This document shows positions 25,795-35,021 of a DNA stretch of 56,252 bases, piece after piece. This stretch comes from Marinilactibacillus psychrotolerans (GTDB lineage Bacteria > Bacillota > Bacilli > Lactobacillales > Carnobacteriaceae_A): the NCBI RefSeq assembly GCF_900101525.1, contig NZ_FMZD01000018.1:1-56252 (forward strand), read 5' to 3'. The notes below the pieces were generated by a model, which saw only the letters and a list, made by a program, of their open reading frames with translations, had not been told where the DNA came from and did not search any database. Position 1 is the stretch's first letter. Each line of letters starts with the position of its first letter. The translations under genes and the position numbers were made by a program.

Positions 25795-27988
25795 TCAGAT
25801 CAGATCCTTTCATATGCTTCAATCTTGAAGAAATTTCTTTATGTCGTCCGTCTACCATTGGTCGTTTTTGAGGATTTCCAAGGTAACCACAAGTTCTTTT
25901 TACGACATCACACGTTTCTGGATCCGTATTTCCACACTCAGGGCATTTAAAGCCATGCTCTGTTGGTTTGAAATCTCCTTCAAATCCACATTTATAGCAA
26001 TGATCAATCGGCGTATTTGTTCCTAAATACCCAACTTTATCGTAAGCAAAATCCCATACAGCTTCTAAAGCTTTTAAATTGGTTTGTAATTTCGGATATT
26101 CACAGTAATGGATGAATCCTCCACTGGTATAGGGAGCATAGGCTTTCTCAAATTCAATCTTTTCAAAAGGTGTTGGATTTTTTCTGACATCATAGTGAAA
26201 ACTGTTCGTGTAATACCCTTTATCTGTGATATCTTTTATTGAACCAAACTTCTCTTTGTCTAACTTACAAAAGCGGTCTGTCAGACTTTCACTAGGTGTT
26301 GAATATACACTGACATGCAAATTAGTCTCTGCGCTCCAACTATCTGCAGTTTTTTTAAGTTTCCGTATAATATCTAATGTAAGAGTCTTCGCTTCTTTAT
26401 TCTCTTCCCAATTGCCGCCATAAAATACAGTAGCTACTTCATATAATCCAATATATCCTAAAGAAGCTGTTGCTCTTCTATCTAGAAATAATTCGCTAAC
26501 TTTTTGTTCTTTTGTTAATCGTTTACCAAATGCACCATGCATATATAAAATAGGGGCATTCTCTGGAGTAGCATCCATCACGCGTTCAGCTTTAAAAATC
26601 AATGCATCATGCAGCGTGTCCAGTCTTTCTTCTAATAATTCCCATAATTTTTCCTGATTTCCATCTGCTTCTAATGCTATTCTGGGTAAATTCAGTGTAA
26701 CAACGCCCAAATTCATTCTCCCTGAATTAATCTCTTGGCCTTGTTCATCTTTCCATCCTTGTAAAAACGAACGGCAGCCCATTGGAGCTTTAAAACTCCC
26801 AGTTAATTCAACGATTTTATCGTATGATAATATATCCGGATACATTCTTTTTGCTGAACAGGCTAAGGCCAGCTCTTTAATTTCATAATTAGGATCTTCT
26901 GGATTTAAGTTAATCCCTCGTTTTAAAGTAAAAATTAGCTTAGGAAAGATCGCTGTCCGTTTCTCTTTTCCCAGACCTTTCAATCGAACTTCTAAGATAG
27001 ATTTTTGAATTTCTTTTTCTAACCAGTTCGTTCCTAATCCAAACCCTACACTCGTAAATGGTGTTTGTCCTTGAGAAGTATACAGTGTATTGATTTCATA
27101 CTCTAAACTTTGCATGGCATCATATATATCTTTTTTTGTCTTCTCTATTGCATACTCTTGCCTTTTCACTTTATCTTCTATCCATTTTCCAGCTGTTTCC
27201 TGATGTTTCTTGTAGTTCAATTTTGCATAAGGAGCCAATACTTCATCAATCCGATCAAAACTGCATCCTCCATATTGACTGGAGGCTACGTTAGCAATGA
27301 TTTGGGCCGTTTGTGCAGCGGCTGTCTGAATAGACTGTGGAGATTCAACCTCTGCATTACCAATTTGGAATCCTTTTTCAAACATCTCTTTAAAATCAAT
27401 TAAACAGCAATTACTCATAGGAGAATAAGGAGTATAATCCAAATCATGGTAGTGAATATCTCCTTTTTCGTGTGCGTTTGCCACATGTTCAGGTAACAAT
27501 TTTAACCCAACTGCTTTCCCTACAATTCCTGCTGTTAAATCGCGCTGTGTATTGAAGACGTTACTGTCTTTGTTTGCATTCTCGTTAACAATACTTTTAT
27601 CCTTTGTCAGCAAACTTTGAATCATTTTATTTACATCTCTACGGTTTTTTCTTTCGTTTAATTTATTATTTTTTTCTTCCTCATAAGTGCTAACTAATTC
27701 AGGATTTCCTGACTCATTCATCACCTTTTTTAAAATGTGTTCAATTTCACATGTTTCAATGCAAGGAGATGCTTTTGTTATGATGTGTTCTTCTATTTTG
27801 TTTCTAATTTTTCTTAATTCATCTTCAGTCAGTTGTATATTATTCAGTCTTGCTGATTCTACATAAATCTTCAATATCTTATTCAAATTAAAAGCTTGTG
27901 TCCGACCATCTTGTTTCAATACTTTTAGTGTATTTTCTGATTTCTCTTCTAATAGAGTCACCTGATTTACTTTGTATGTAGTTTGCAT
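25784..27988 (-). CDS. nrdD: Anaerobic (class III) ribonucleoside-triphosphate reductase
   Basis: A 734-residue glycyl-radical enzyme that reduces ribonucleoside triphosphates without oxygen. An ATP-cone lies in the N-terminal 100 residues (allosteric site). The C-terminus holds a zinc ribbon (CYKCGFEGDF ... CPECGNTD) and the glycyl radical motif RTCGYLG with Gly701. I chose ATG 27988, behind GAGAGGAG. The gene follows nrdF by 114 bases. A strong hairpin without a clear T tract lies in that gap, so partial read-through from the aerobic operon is possible. Confidence 0.95.
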   Translation of the reverse strand: MQTTYKVNQVTLLEEKSENTLKVLKQDGRTQAFNLNKILKIYVESARLNNIQLTEDELRKIRNKIEEHIITKASPCIETCEIEHILKKVMNESGNPELVSTYEEEKNNKLNERKNRRDVNKMIQSLLTKDKSIVNENANKDSNVFNTQRDLTAGIVGKAVGLKLLPEHVANAHEKGDIHYHDLDYTPYSPMSNCCLIDFKEMFEKGFQIGNAEVESPQSIQTAAAQTAQIIANVASSQYGGCSFDRIDEVLAPYAKLNYKKHQETAGKWIEDKVKRQEYAIEKTKKDIYDAMQSLEYEINTLYTSQGQTPFTSVGFGLGTNWLEKEIQKSILEVRLKGLGKEKRTAIFPKLIFTLKRGINLNPEDPNYEIKELALACSAKRMYPDILSYDKIVELTGSFKAPMGCRSFLQGWKDEQGQEINSGRMNLGVVTLNLPRIALEADGNQEKLWELLEERLDTLHDALIFKAERVMDATPENAPILYMHGAFGKRLTKEQKVSELFLDRRATASLGYIGLYEVATVFYGGNWEENKEAKTLTLDIIRKLKKTADSWSAETNLHVSVYSTPSESLTDRFCKLDKEKFGSIKDITDKGYYTNSFHYDVRKNPTPFEKIEFEKAYAPYTSGGFIHYCEYPKLQTNLKALEAVWDFAYDKVGYLGTNTPIDHCYKCGFEGDFKPTEHGFKCPECGNTDPETCDVVKRTCGYLGNPQKRPMVDGRHKEISSRLKHMKGSDLNGN

Positions 27989-28102
27989 TGTTACTTCTCC
28001 TCTCAATCATTTCGTTTCTTTGGTTGTTTTTTCACAAGATGCGTCGAAAGTATTTCCTGCTTAAATTAAAAGCAGGAGCTACTTTCAGTTAACACAATCT
28101 AC

Positions 28103-29062
28103 TTAATACCATTTAACGTAGTCTTCATCTTCCATAGTCTCGACCATCCCCAATAGATAACCATTCCCTACTTGAGAGAAGAAATCATGATTGCTGGTCC
28201 CTGTAGAAATTCCATTCATAATAATTGGATCAACATCTTCTGATGTATCAGGAAAAAGAGGGTCAAATCCTAAATTCTGCAAGGCTTTATTGGCATTGTA
28301 ACGCAAGAACACGCCCACTCGATCTGTCCAACCAATTGCCCCATATAGATATTCTGTGTATTCCATTTCGTTCTCATATAGTTTAAATAATAGATCATAT
28401 GTCCAATTTTTCAGCTCTTCTTGTTCTGCTTCAGATAATTGATTGTATCCAATCTGAAATTTGTATCCAATGTAAGTCCCATGTACGGACTCATCTCTTA
28501 AAATCAATTTAATGATTTCTGCTACATTTGTCATTTTACTGTTTCCTAGATAGTGAAGCGGCGCAAAAAATCCAGAATAGAATAAGAATGACTCCAAAAA
28601 TACACTAGCTACTTTCTTTTGTAAATCTGATCCTTCTTGGTAAATCGCATTGATGATCTGGGCTTTTTTTTGAAGCATCTCATTTGAATGGGTCCATTCA
28701 AAAATTTGATCGATCTCAGATTTAGTATTCAATGTACTAAAAATTGCGCTGTAACTTTTTGCATGCATAGATTCCATAAATTCAATATTATTGTATACCG
28801 CTTCTTCATGTTGCGTACGAATACTTTTCTTCAATGCTTCAATCCCGTCTTGAGATTGGAGTGTGTCTAGTAAAGTTAATCCGCCAAATACTTTGGCAAT
28901 CATATCTTTTTCTTCAAAAGATAACTTTTGCCAGTCACTCAAATCATTGGACAACGGGATACGAGTATCAGTCCAGAACTGTTCTACCAGTTTTTCCCAT
29001 GTCAATTTATCGACCATATCTTCTATCTGATTCCAGTTAATGGCTTTATATGTCTCGGTCAT
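28103..29062 (-). CDS. nrdF: Class Ib ribonucleotide reductase beta subunit
   Basis: A 319-residue ferritin-like radical subunit that carries the di-metal tyrosyl cofactor used with NrdE. Metal-ligand helices are visible around FIEFMESMHAKSYS and LILRDESVHGTYIG. NrdI upstream supplies the oxidant for the dimanganese form. It is separated from nrdE by 108 bases, longer than the other gaps in the cluster; no gene or strong terminator is seen there. Confidence 0.95.
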   Translation of the reverse strand: MTETYKAINWNQIEDMVDKLTWEKLVEQFWTDTRIPLSNDLSDWQKLSFEEKDMIAKVFGGLTLLDTLQSQDGIEALKKSIRTQHEEAVYNNIEFMESMHAKSYSAIFSTLNTKSEIDQIFEWTHSNEMLQKKAQIINAIYQEGSDLQKKVASVFLESFLFYSGFFAPLHYLGNSKMTNVAEIIKLILRDESVHGTYIGYKFQIGYNQLSEAEQEELKNWTYDLLFKLYENEMEYTEYLYGAIGWTDRVGVFLRYNANKALQNLGFDPLFPDTSEDVDPIIMNGISTGTSNHDFFSQVGNGYLLGMVETMEDEDYVKWY

Positions 29063-29170
29063 TCGTTATTCTCCTTGTCCTTTGCTCTCTGAGTCATTTC
29101 ATACAAGGCAATTCCCTCTTCATAAAGCACATAAAGTTATTACAGGAATTTGCCTTCTATACTACCTGAC

Positions 29171-31363
29171 TTATATCGTACAGCTCTCACATGCATTTGA
29201 ACCAATTTCTTCTGCATCATCCGTAAATGTACGCACATAGTAGATAGATTTGATTCCTTTTTTATGGGCATAGTGCCTTAGAATATTCAGATCGCGCGTA
29301 GTTTGCTTCGTTGTTTTTTCTTCTTTCCATTCATAAATACCGGCTGGAATTTCTGAACGCATGAATAAGGTCAAGCTCATTCCCTGGTCCACATGTTTTT
29401 GAGCGGCAGCATAGATATCAATGACTTTACGCATATCCATATCATAAGCACTCTTATAATACGGCATTGTTTCATTCGATAAATATGGTGCTGGATAGTA
29501 TGTTTTCCCTGTTAGTTTTTCTTGTCTTTCTTCTACTAAACGCGTAATAGGATGAATACTAGCAGATGTTTCATTTACGTAACTAATTGAGCCTGTTGGC
29601 GCAACCGCCATACGATACTGATGGTATAATCCATGTTCTTGTACAGATTTCTTCAGCATTTCCCAATCAGAGACTGTTGGAATCTGAATACCACGCTCTG
29701 CAAAAATTCCTGCTACTTTTTCTGAATCAAAGTTAAAATCCTTATTTGTATATTTATCGAAATAGGTTCCATTTGCATAATCCGATTTTTCAAAATCATA
29801 GAATATTTGGTTGCGCTCTTTGGCAATCTCATTGCTGGCTTTTAATGTATAGTAATTGAGCAACAAGAAGTAAGCATCTGTAAACTCTATGGATTCGGGA
29901 GACCCATAATGCATTTGGTTCAATGCAAAAAATGTATGCAATCCCATTGCGCCTAAACCAATTGTATGATATCTATCATTCCCATTTTTGACAGAAGGAA
30001 CAGCTTCAATATTTGAACCGTCTGTAACATACGTTAATGCACGAACCATTGTGTCCACTGAGCTCTCAAAATCTGGTGTGGTCATTAAGTTGACTACATT
30101 TGTTGAGCCTAAATTACAACTAATGTCTGTTCCAAGAGACTCATACTCTTGATTATCTTTGATTACAGAGGGTTCTTGTATTTGCAGCACTTCACTACAC
30201 AAGTTACTCATAGTAATTGTACCGTATACTGGATTTGCTCTGTTTGCTGTATCAATGTTAATTACATATGGATAACCGGATTCTTGCTGCAATTTTGAAA
30301 TTTCATTTTCAAGTTCACGAGCTTTGATTTTAGTTTTCTTGATCTCAGGATTTGCAACCATATTGTCATACTCTTTAGTAATGTCGATATAAGCAAAAGG
30401 TTCTCCGTAAATTCTTTCTACATCATATGGGCTAAACAGATACATATCTTCATTACGAGCTGCTAAATCATAGAACTTATCTGGCACTACAACGCCTAGA
30501 GAAAGTGTTTTGACCCGGACCTTTTCATCTGCATTTTCTTTTTTAGTTGATAGAAAACTCAAAATGTCTGGATGAAACAGGTTCAGATACACTGCTCCGG
30601 CACCATTTCTTTGTCCTAACTGATTGGAATAGCTAAAACTATCTTCTAATAACTTCATAACCGGTAGAACACCACTAGAAGCATTTTCAATTTTTTTAAT
30701 AGGATCGCCAGCCGCTCTAAGGTTTGTCAGGTTCACTCCGACTCCTCCACCGATACGGGACAATTGAAGTGCTGAGTTAATGGCACGACCTATACTATTC
30801 ATATCATCTGTCGCTTGAATCAAGAAACAAGAGACAAGTTCCCCACGACGTTTTCTTCCAGCATTCAAGAAAGTTGGTGTGGCTGGCTGATACCGCTGAT
30901 GGATAATTTCATCAGCTATTTTTCTTGCAAGTTCTTCATTACCGTTCGCCAAGTATAAAGCGTTAAAGCCTATGCGATCTTCGAATCTTTCTAAAAATCG
31001 ATTACCGTCATTTGTTTTAAGTGCGTATTGAGTATAGAACTTATACGCAGACATGAATGAACGAAAACGGAATTTCTGATTATATAATTCTTCAAACAAT
31101 TCAGTGATAAATGATCTTGAATATTGAGATAAGAACGGTTCTTCAATAAAATCATGTTCAATCAGGTAATCAATTTTTTCATTAACACTGTCGAAATGGA
31201 CAGTATTAGGATTAACGTGTTCGATAAAGTAAGCTCTGACCGCTTCTTGATCTTTATGAAGCGGAATTTGGTTATTTACTGGTCGATTGATTTCATTATT
31301 TAATTGAAAATAAGTTATTTCTTTAGGTGTTTCTTTTACTGAACTAGTTGAAGCCAAGATCAT
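29171..31363 (-). CDS. nrdE: Class Ib ribonucleotide reductase alpha subunit
   Basis: A 730-residue catalytic subunit reducing ribonucleoside diphosphates. It lacks an ATP cone, as usual for class Ib. The active-site Cys regions (GELVSCFLIQ, TMSNLCSEVLQ), the SYVNETSASIHP block and a C-terminal redox pair in CESCTI, which hands electrons from NrdH, are all present. The start overlaps the nrdI end by 20 bases. Confidence 0.95.
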   Translation of the reverse strand: MILASTSSVKETPKEITYFQLNNEINRPVNNQIPLHKDQEAVRAYFIEHVNPNTVHFDSVNEKIDYLIEHDFIEEPFLSQYSRSFITELFEELYNQKFRFRSFMSAYKFYTQYALKTNDGNRFLERFEDRIGFNALYLANGNEELARKIADEIIHQRYQPATPTFLNAGRKRRGELVSCFLIQATDDMNSIGRAINSALQLSRIGGGVGVNLTNLRAAGDPIKKIENASSGVLPVMKLLEDSFSYSNQLGQRNGAGAVYLNLFHPDILSFLSTKKENADEKVRVKTLSLGVVVPDKFYDLAARNEDMYLFSPYDVERIYGEPFAYIDITKEYDNMVANPEIKKTKIKARELENEISKLQQESGYPYVINIDTANRANPVYGTITMSNLCSEVLQIQEPSVIKDNQEYESLGTDISCNLGSTNVVNLMTTPDFESSVDTMVRALTYVTDGSNIEAVPSVKNGNDRYHTIGLGAMGLHTFFALNQMHYGSPESIEFTDAYFLLLNYYTLKASNEIAKERNQIFYDFEKSDYANGTYFDKYTNKDFNFDSEKVAGIFAERGIQIPTVSDWEMLKKSVQEHGLYHQYRMAVAPTGSISYVNETSASIHPITRLVEERQEKLTGKTYYPAPYLSNETMPYYKSAYDMDMRKVIDIYAAAQKHVDQGMSLTLFMRSEIPAGIYEWKEEKTTKQTTRDLNILRHYAHKKGIKSIYYVRTFTDDAEEIGSNACESCTI

Positions 31364-31715
31364 CCACCGCTTTCTTTAATTTTTTCACATCTACTTCGCT
31401 TCCTTGAAATTCAAAGCTATGAAGCAGAGGTACATTGTAATCTCTTGCTAGATCTTTTGCCGTAAAAACAAATAGCTGACCAAAATTAATGTTTCCTCCG
31501 CCAGCTACTCCTTTTAGAAAAGATTGATTGTTTTCCGTTTCAATAAAGTCATTTAGAATTTCCGTCACTTCCTTCTCATAAGTAGGAGTAATGACGATGT
31601 AGGGTTCATCAACCGCAATGAAAGGATCTGTCGGGGTTATTTCCAACAAATCCATTCCAAGTTTGTTCACAAATTTCCTTGTCTGACCTGTCAATGAAAG
31701 ATAAACTACTTTCAT
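31344..31715 (-). CDS. nrdI: Flavodoxin-like NrdI, ribonucleotide reductase maturation
   Basis: A 123-residue FMN protein. It opens with VVYLSLTGQTRKFVNKL, the FMN phosphate loop, then ITPTYEKE and GVAGGGNINFGQLF, all typical of NrdI. It generates the oxidant that assembles the Mn-tyrosyl cofactor of NrdF. Only four bases separate it from nrdH. Confidence 0.94.
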   Translation of the reverse strand: MKVVYLSLTGQTRKFVNKLGMDLLEITPTDPFIAVDEPYIVITPTYEKEVTEILNDFIETENNQSFLKGVAGGGNINFGQLFVFTAKDLARDYNVPLLHSFEFQGSEVDVKKLKKAVDDLGFN

Positions 31716-31719
31716 AGTG

Positions 31720-31953
31720 TTACGCTAACTGATTCAGCATATCCGGACGGAATCCGTTAAATGCTTCTAGTCCTTCAGCAATAACAACTGGAAGAGAGCT
31801 AAACCCTAAACTTTTCACTTCTTCGATTGCTGCTTCGTTTTCAACGATATCTTTAACTTCATAAGAGATTCCTTTATCTTCTAAATACTTTTTCGTAAAA
31901 TTACATTGCATACAGTTCGGTTTTGAATAAACGACGACTGATTTTTTTGACAT
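31720..31953 (-). CDS. nrdH: Glutaredoxin-like NrdH
   Basis: A 77-residue redoxin with the active site CMQC (Cys14, Cys17) and the C-terminal GFRPDML pattern of NrdH. It is reduced by thioredoxin reductase and donates electrons to NrdE. It is the first gene of nrdHIEF; TAGGAGG precedes the ATG. Confidence 0.95.
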   Translation of the reverse strand: MSKKSVVVYSKPNCMQCNFTKKYLEDKGISYEVKDIVENEAAIEEVKSLGFSSLPVVIAEGLEAFNGFRPDMLNQLA

Positions 31954-32055
31954 ATTGATTTCCTCCTAAAAAAATGAAAATTACTGCACCGATTTTTTTC
32001 GATATCTCCGTGAATTTTTCTGTGAATTAGTTTAATTCAATCCAATGAGCTCTTT

Positions 32056-32065
32056 CTATATATAG
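32056..32065 (-). promoter_or_regulatory. Partial NrdR-like site in the nrdH leader
   Basis: The palindrome ctatatatag with one good flank (agtg) matches half of an NrdR-type box. It lies about 60 bases downstream of the putative start point, so binding here could act as a roadblock. Weak alone. Confidence 0.35.
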
Positions 32066-32128
32066 TGATATATGCTTACCGTCTACTTTCCTCTTTCACT
32101 ACTAAGCTCTCTTGGTATCGTATCTATT

Positions 32129-32156
32129 ATTTTACATGACTTTTAAATTTTTTCAA
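32129..32156 (-). promoter_or_regulatory. Promoter of nrdHIEF
   Basis: Minus-strand TTGAAA (32151-32156) and TAAAAT (32129-32134) with a 16-base spacer. Transcription would begin about 170 bases before nrdH. Confidence 0.6.
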
Positions 32157-32194
32157 GCATAAAACACTGTATGTAGAAATTTATTTTTCCATAA

Positions 32195-32210
32195 ACACAA
32201 CATGTTGTGT
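32195..32210. promoter_or_regulatory. NrdR-box-like palindrome 1
   Basis: Perfect 16-bp palindrome acacaacatgttgtgt, about 40 bases upstream of the nrdH -35. Known NrdR boxes are 16-bp palindromes of the form ACAC-WATATW-GTGT or close variants. Absence of nrdR in the window does not matter, since it is usually elsewhere. Confidence 0.6.
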
Positions 32211-32224
32211 CAAGGTACAAAAAG

Positions 32225-32270
32225 ACACTCTCGTCTTTTTCGCTCAATTTAATAAGCAAAACGAGAGTGT
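32225..32270 (-). terminator. Terminator after yabA
   Basis: A 10-bp perfect stem (acactctcgt / acgagagtgt), extendable through TTTT/AAAA, followed by CTTTTTGT on the minus strand. Confidence 0.8.
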
Positions 32271-32313
32271 ACAAGGAATTGCACTAATAATATACTTTTT
32301 TGTTTTTTTATAT

Positions 32314-32333
32314 ACACACTATATATAGTGTGT
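32314..32333. promoter_or_regulatory. NrdR-box-like palindrome 2
   Basis: Perfect 20-bp palindrome acacactatatatagtgtgt, an excellent match to the NrdR consensus. It lies 18 bases after the yabA stop and upstream of the yabA terminator, 103 bases from palindrome 1. The distance from the nrdH promoter (about 160 bases) is unusual. Confidence 0.65.
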
Positions 32334-32350
32334 AAAAATATTTAATCACT

Positions 32351-32695
32351 TTATTTTCGCTCACCATAAATAACTTCCAAACAAAATGCGCAAGGTTCAT
32401 CTCCGTCTCTTCTAGAACCATAAAAAAGATTGCATACATGAAATCCATCTTCATATATTTTTTCTAAATTCATCCGAGATTTAGTCATTCCAGTATCACT
32501 GATTTGTTTTTCAATGGATTGCTGTTTGATGACTTCAGCTAATCTGTCTCGTAAATGCTGGTTCTCCATACTTAAAGCATGATTCTCTTCAGTTAACTGA
32601 GACAGCTCTTGTTTAACTTGTTTGAGTGTCTTCAGAGTAGCTTCTGCTTGAGATTCCAACTGGGAAAATGTGTCATGTAATTCCTTTTTATTCAT
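32351..32695 (-). CDS. yabA: DNA replication initiation control protein YabA
   Basis: A 114-residue protein that in B. subtilis restrains DnaA and binds DnaN. The N-terminal half is a coiled coil (leucine heptads about 5-70, with EENHALSMENQHLRDRL). The C-terminal zinc domain reads HVCNLFYGSRR...CAFC. I chose ATG 32695 (MNKKELHD) because homologs begin there; a GTG at 32731 and an ATG at 32713 are in frame but poorly served by ribosome sites. In most relatives ricT (yaaT) stands between holB and yabA; here it does not, and a 213-base gap with its own promoter lies there. Confidence 0.9.
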   Translation of the reverse strand: MNKKELHDTFSQLESQAEATLKTLKQVKQELSQLTEENHALSMENQHLRDRLAEVIKQQSIEKQISDTGMTKSRMNLEKIYEDGFHVCNLFYGSRRDGDEPCAFCLEVIYGERK

Positions 32696-32804
32696 TCTAC
32701 ACCACTTTTTCATTTCTACAGATTTCTTCACGTTTGATTTCGATTTGGATATTTTTAACGGTAGAGCAGATAGTAGACTTGTTTACACTGTTGTATCTTG
32801 TAAT

Positions 32805-32834
32805 AGCATAACACGATTAGAATTGAATTGGCAA
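32805..32834 (-). promoter_or_regulatory. Promoter of yabA
   Basis: TTGCCA (32829-32834), an 18-base spacer and an extended -10 TGTTATGCT (TATGCT at 32805-32810) in the holB-yabA gap. Confidence 0.55.
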
Positions 32835-32908
32835 ACACTGAATAAAGAAAAAATAAAATATCAGTCATTATTTGTACGCACATGCGTCTTATTTTCAATA
32901 ATTTAAAT

Positions 32909-33892
32909 TTACCTAAAGGCTATCTGCAAGGCAATATCCTCAAAAACGCCTTGTGCCGCCACGTTACTGTTTAATTTTTTTTTCGCTTCCAGTAATTGTT
33001 CTAAAATATTAATCAATTTTCTACTAGACAACTGATCTGCAAATTGTTTCATGCTTGATTCATGATTTAGGAAAGCTAATGTCACTGAATCTGAATATTT
33101 CAAGTTTAAAAGATCTCGATATACAATAATGAGCAGGTCAATAACAAACTGATAAGCTTCTCGGTCATTAACTGTCCCCATCAGATCTGTCTGCACGAAC
33201 ACAAATGCTTGTTCATCCTGCTTTGCTAAAAGTTTAAACCAATTCCAGACAGCTTTAACTGTATCCTGAAACGTTTCATCATTTGCTAAGCTGACAGCTT
33301 TATCAGCGTCATGAGTAATTCTAGACGTTAAAGACGCTTGCGATAAAGTCAACCCGCGTTCTTCTAATTCATTTATTCTTTTTTCAAGGGGCTGGACTGG
33401 AAAATGAATGACTTGACATCTAGATAAAATCGTCGGTAAAAGTCGCTGCTTTGCTGTTGTTATAAGCAATGCTGTCGTGTCACCTTCAGGTTCTTCTAAA
33501 AATTTCAGCAAACTGTTAGCAGCATTTTGAGTCATCTTTTCGATATCTTCGATAATAAATAGTTTCCGTTTGCTTTCTACTCCACTTTTAGAGAATTCTT
33601 CTTTCAATTCTCTTACTTGGGCTACTTTGATTGATAAGCCATCAGGTTTGATTTCAATAATATCTGGATGCTGGTGCGTATCTATTCGTTGGCACTGGTG
33701 ACAGTTACCACATGGCCTATTCTGTTCAAAATAATGAGGACAGAAACGTGCTTTTGCTATCCATAGTGCCATTTCTTTTTTCCCAGTACCCGCAACCCCT
33801 TCAAATAAATAAGCATGCTGTAAAGTCTGGTTCTGAATTAATTTAGAAAATAATTCATAAATATCTGTTTGTTTTTTTACGATGGTCGACAT
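32909..33892 (-). CDS. holB: DNA polymerase III delta' subunit
   Basis: A 327-residue clamp-loader AAA+ subunit. It keeps a P-loop-like GVAGTGKK (32-39), a zinc cluster (Cys51, Cys61, Cys64, Cys67) and the SRC motif (LPTILSRCQV) that stimulates ATP hydrolysis by its neighbour. It works with the DnaX product encoded 2.4 kb upstream. GGGAG precedes the ATG, and 18 bases separate it from darA. Confidence 0.93.
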   Translation of the reverse strand: MSTIVKKQTDIYELFSKLIQNQTLQHAYLFEGVAGTGKKEMALWIAKARFCPHYFEQNRPCGNCHQCQRIDTHQHPDIIEIKPDGLSIKVAQVRELKEEFSKSGVESKRKLFIIEDIEKMTQNAANSLLKFLEEPEGDTTALLITTAKQRLLPTILSRCQVIHFPVQPLEKRINELEERGLTLSQASLTSRITHDADKAVSLANDETFQDTVKAVWNWFKLLAKQDEQAFVFVQTDLMGTVNDREAYQFVIDLLIIVYRDLLNLKYSDSVTLAFLNHESSMKQFADQLSSRKLINILEQLLEAKKKLNSNVAAQGVFEDIALQIAFR

Positions 33893-33910
33893 TAGACGTC
33901 TCCCTTAGCT

Positions 33911-34240
33911 TTAAAATTGTCGAAACTGCTCTATTGGAAGGACAAACAATGTTGCTCCTCCGACTTCTATATCTACTGGATAAGTTAAATCAGATTCTAA
34001 GGTGAAATCATATGAAGGCGGGCTCATCATCGTTTGACTCCTGGTTGAACAATTCTCTTTGATGAGAGCTAGTACGCTTTCTACTCTACGATCTTCCACT
34101 CCAACTAAAAAAGTTGTATTTCCAGCTCGTAAAAAACCTCCTGTAGAAGACAACTTTGTTGCACGAAAGCCTTTCTCTACAAATTCATCGGCAAGTCTTT
34201 TACTATCTTGATTTTGAACAATTGCTACCACCAATTTCAT
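33911..34240 (-). CDS. darA: Cyclic di-AMP receptor DarA (PstA/YaaQ)
   Basis: A 109-residue PII-like trimeric protein that binds c-di-AMP. The family blocks ATKLSSTGGFLRAGNTTFLVGVED (in part) and the C-terminal EVGGATLFVLPIEQFRQF agree closely with B. subtilis DarA, also 109 residues. ATG 34240 is preferred over the ATG nine bases upstream because GAAAGGATG is correctly spaced only for it. Its downstream effect is unsettled in the literature. Confidence 0.94.
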   Translation of the reverse strand: MKLVVAIVQNQDSKRLADEFVEKGFRATKLSSTGGFLRAGNTTFLVGVEDRRVESVLALIKENCSTRSQTMMSPPSYDFTLESDLTYPVDIEVGGATLFVLPIEQFRQF

Positions 34241-34255
34241 GTTTGTCATCCTTTC

Positions 34256-34912
34256 TTAATTGCTATTGTGAGAATCATATTCTTCTATTACGGTTATAAG
34301 TGCATCAAGCGCGTTCTGGAACACACTATCCTGATCCAAGCTTGCATCAATAATACGGAATCGACTTGGGTCTTTTTCAATCAACAAATGATAGGCCTTA
34401 CTGACTTCTTCATGAAATGTTACAGCTTCTAATTCTAGTCTATCTTGAGTTCTTTTAGATTTTTTATCCTTGATTCTCTTTAGTCCGACTTCTACATCTA
34501 CATCTAAATAAAGGGTAATATCCGGCTTCAATCCTTCTATCGCAAACTCATTTATAGCCATCACTTTCTCCATACCGATCCCTCTGGCTTGTCCTTGATA
34601 AGCTATTGAGCTATCAACAAAACGATCACATAAAACAACCTCTCCTCTTGATAAAGCGGGTAGTATCTTCTCTACTACATGTTGTCTACGGCTGGCTGCA
34701 TAAAGTAATGCCTCTGTTCTAGCATCCATTGTTAAGTGTTTTGGGTCTAAAATCAGTTTCCGAATTTCTTCGGCAATTACACTTCCTCCGGGTTCACGAG
34801 TTACAACAAGCGGATGATTGATCATAGATTGGATCGCCGGAACCAAACGTTTTATTAAACCAGATTTCCCTGCTCCATCTGGTCCTTCTATTGTAATAAA
34901 CAGACCTGTCAC
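34256..34912 (-). CDS. tmk: Thymidylate kinase
   Basis: A 218-residue kinase that makes dTDP from dTMP. P-loop GPDGAGKS (10-17), the DR(F/Y) motif in VLCDRFVDSSIAYQG and a lid near residue 150 are present. It starts with GTG behind GAGGAAA. The gene is tightly followed by darA, a pairing conserved across Firmicutes. Confidence 0.95.
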   Translation of the reverse strand: MTGLFITIEGPDGAGKSGLIKRLVPAIQSMINHPLVVTREPGGSVIAEEIRKLILDPKHLTMDARTEALLYAASRRQHVVEKILPALSRGEVVLCDRFVDSSIAYQGQARGIGMEKVMAINEFAIEGLKPDITLYLDVDVEVGLKRIKDKKSKRTQDRLELEAVTFHEEVSKAYHLLIEKDPSRFRIIDASLDQDSVFQNALDALITVIEEYDSHNSN

Positions 34913-35021
34913 ATTTATTTCCTCAATTCTAAAATAATTATCTTATTTAGTTTATTATACGTGAGATTCATCCCTATTGTCTATGGATTTTATAAAACGT
35001 TTTTCCATAGAAATTTCTAAA

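Noticed and set aside
32314-32333. Perfect 20-bp palindrome as a terminator of yabA
   Set aside because: No T tract follows on either strand, and a proper terminator lies 45 bases further on; an operator reading fits better.
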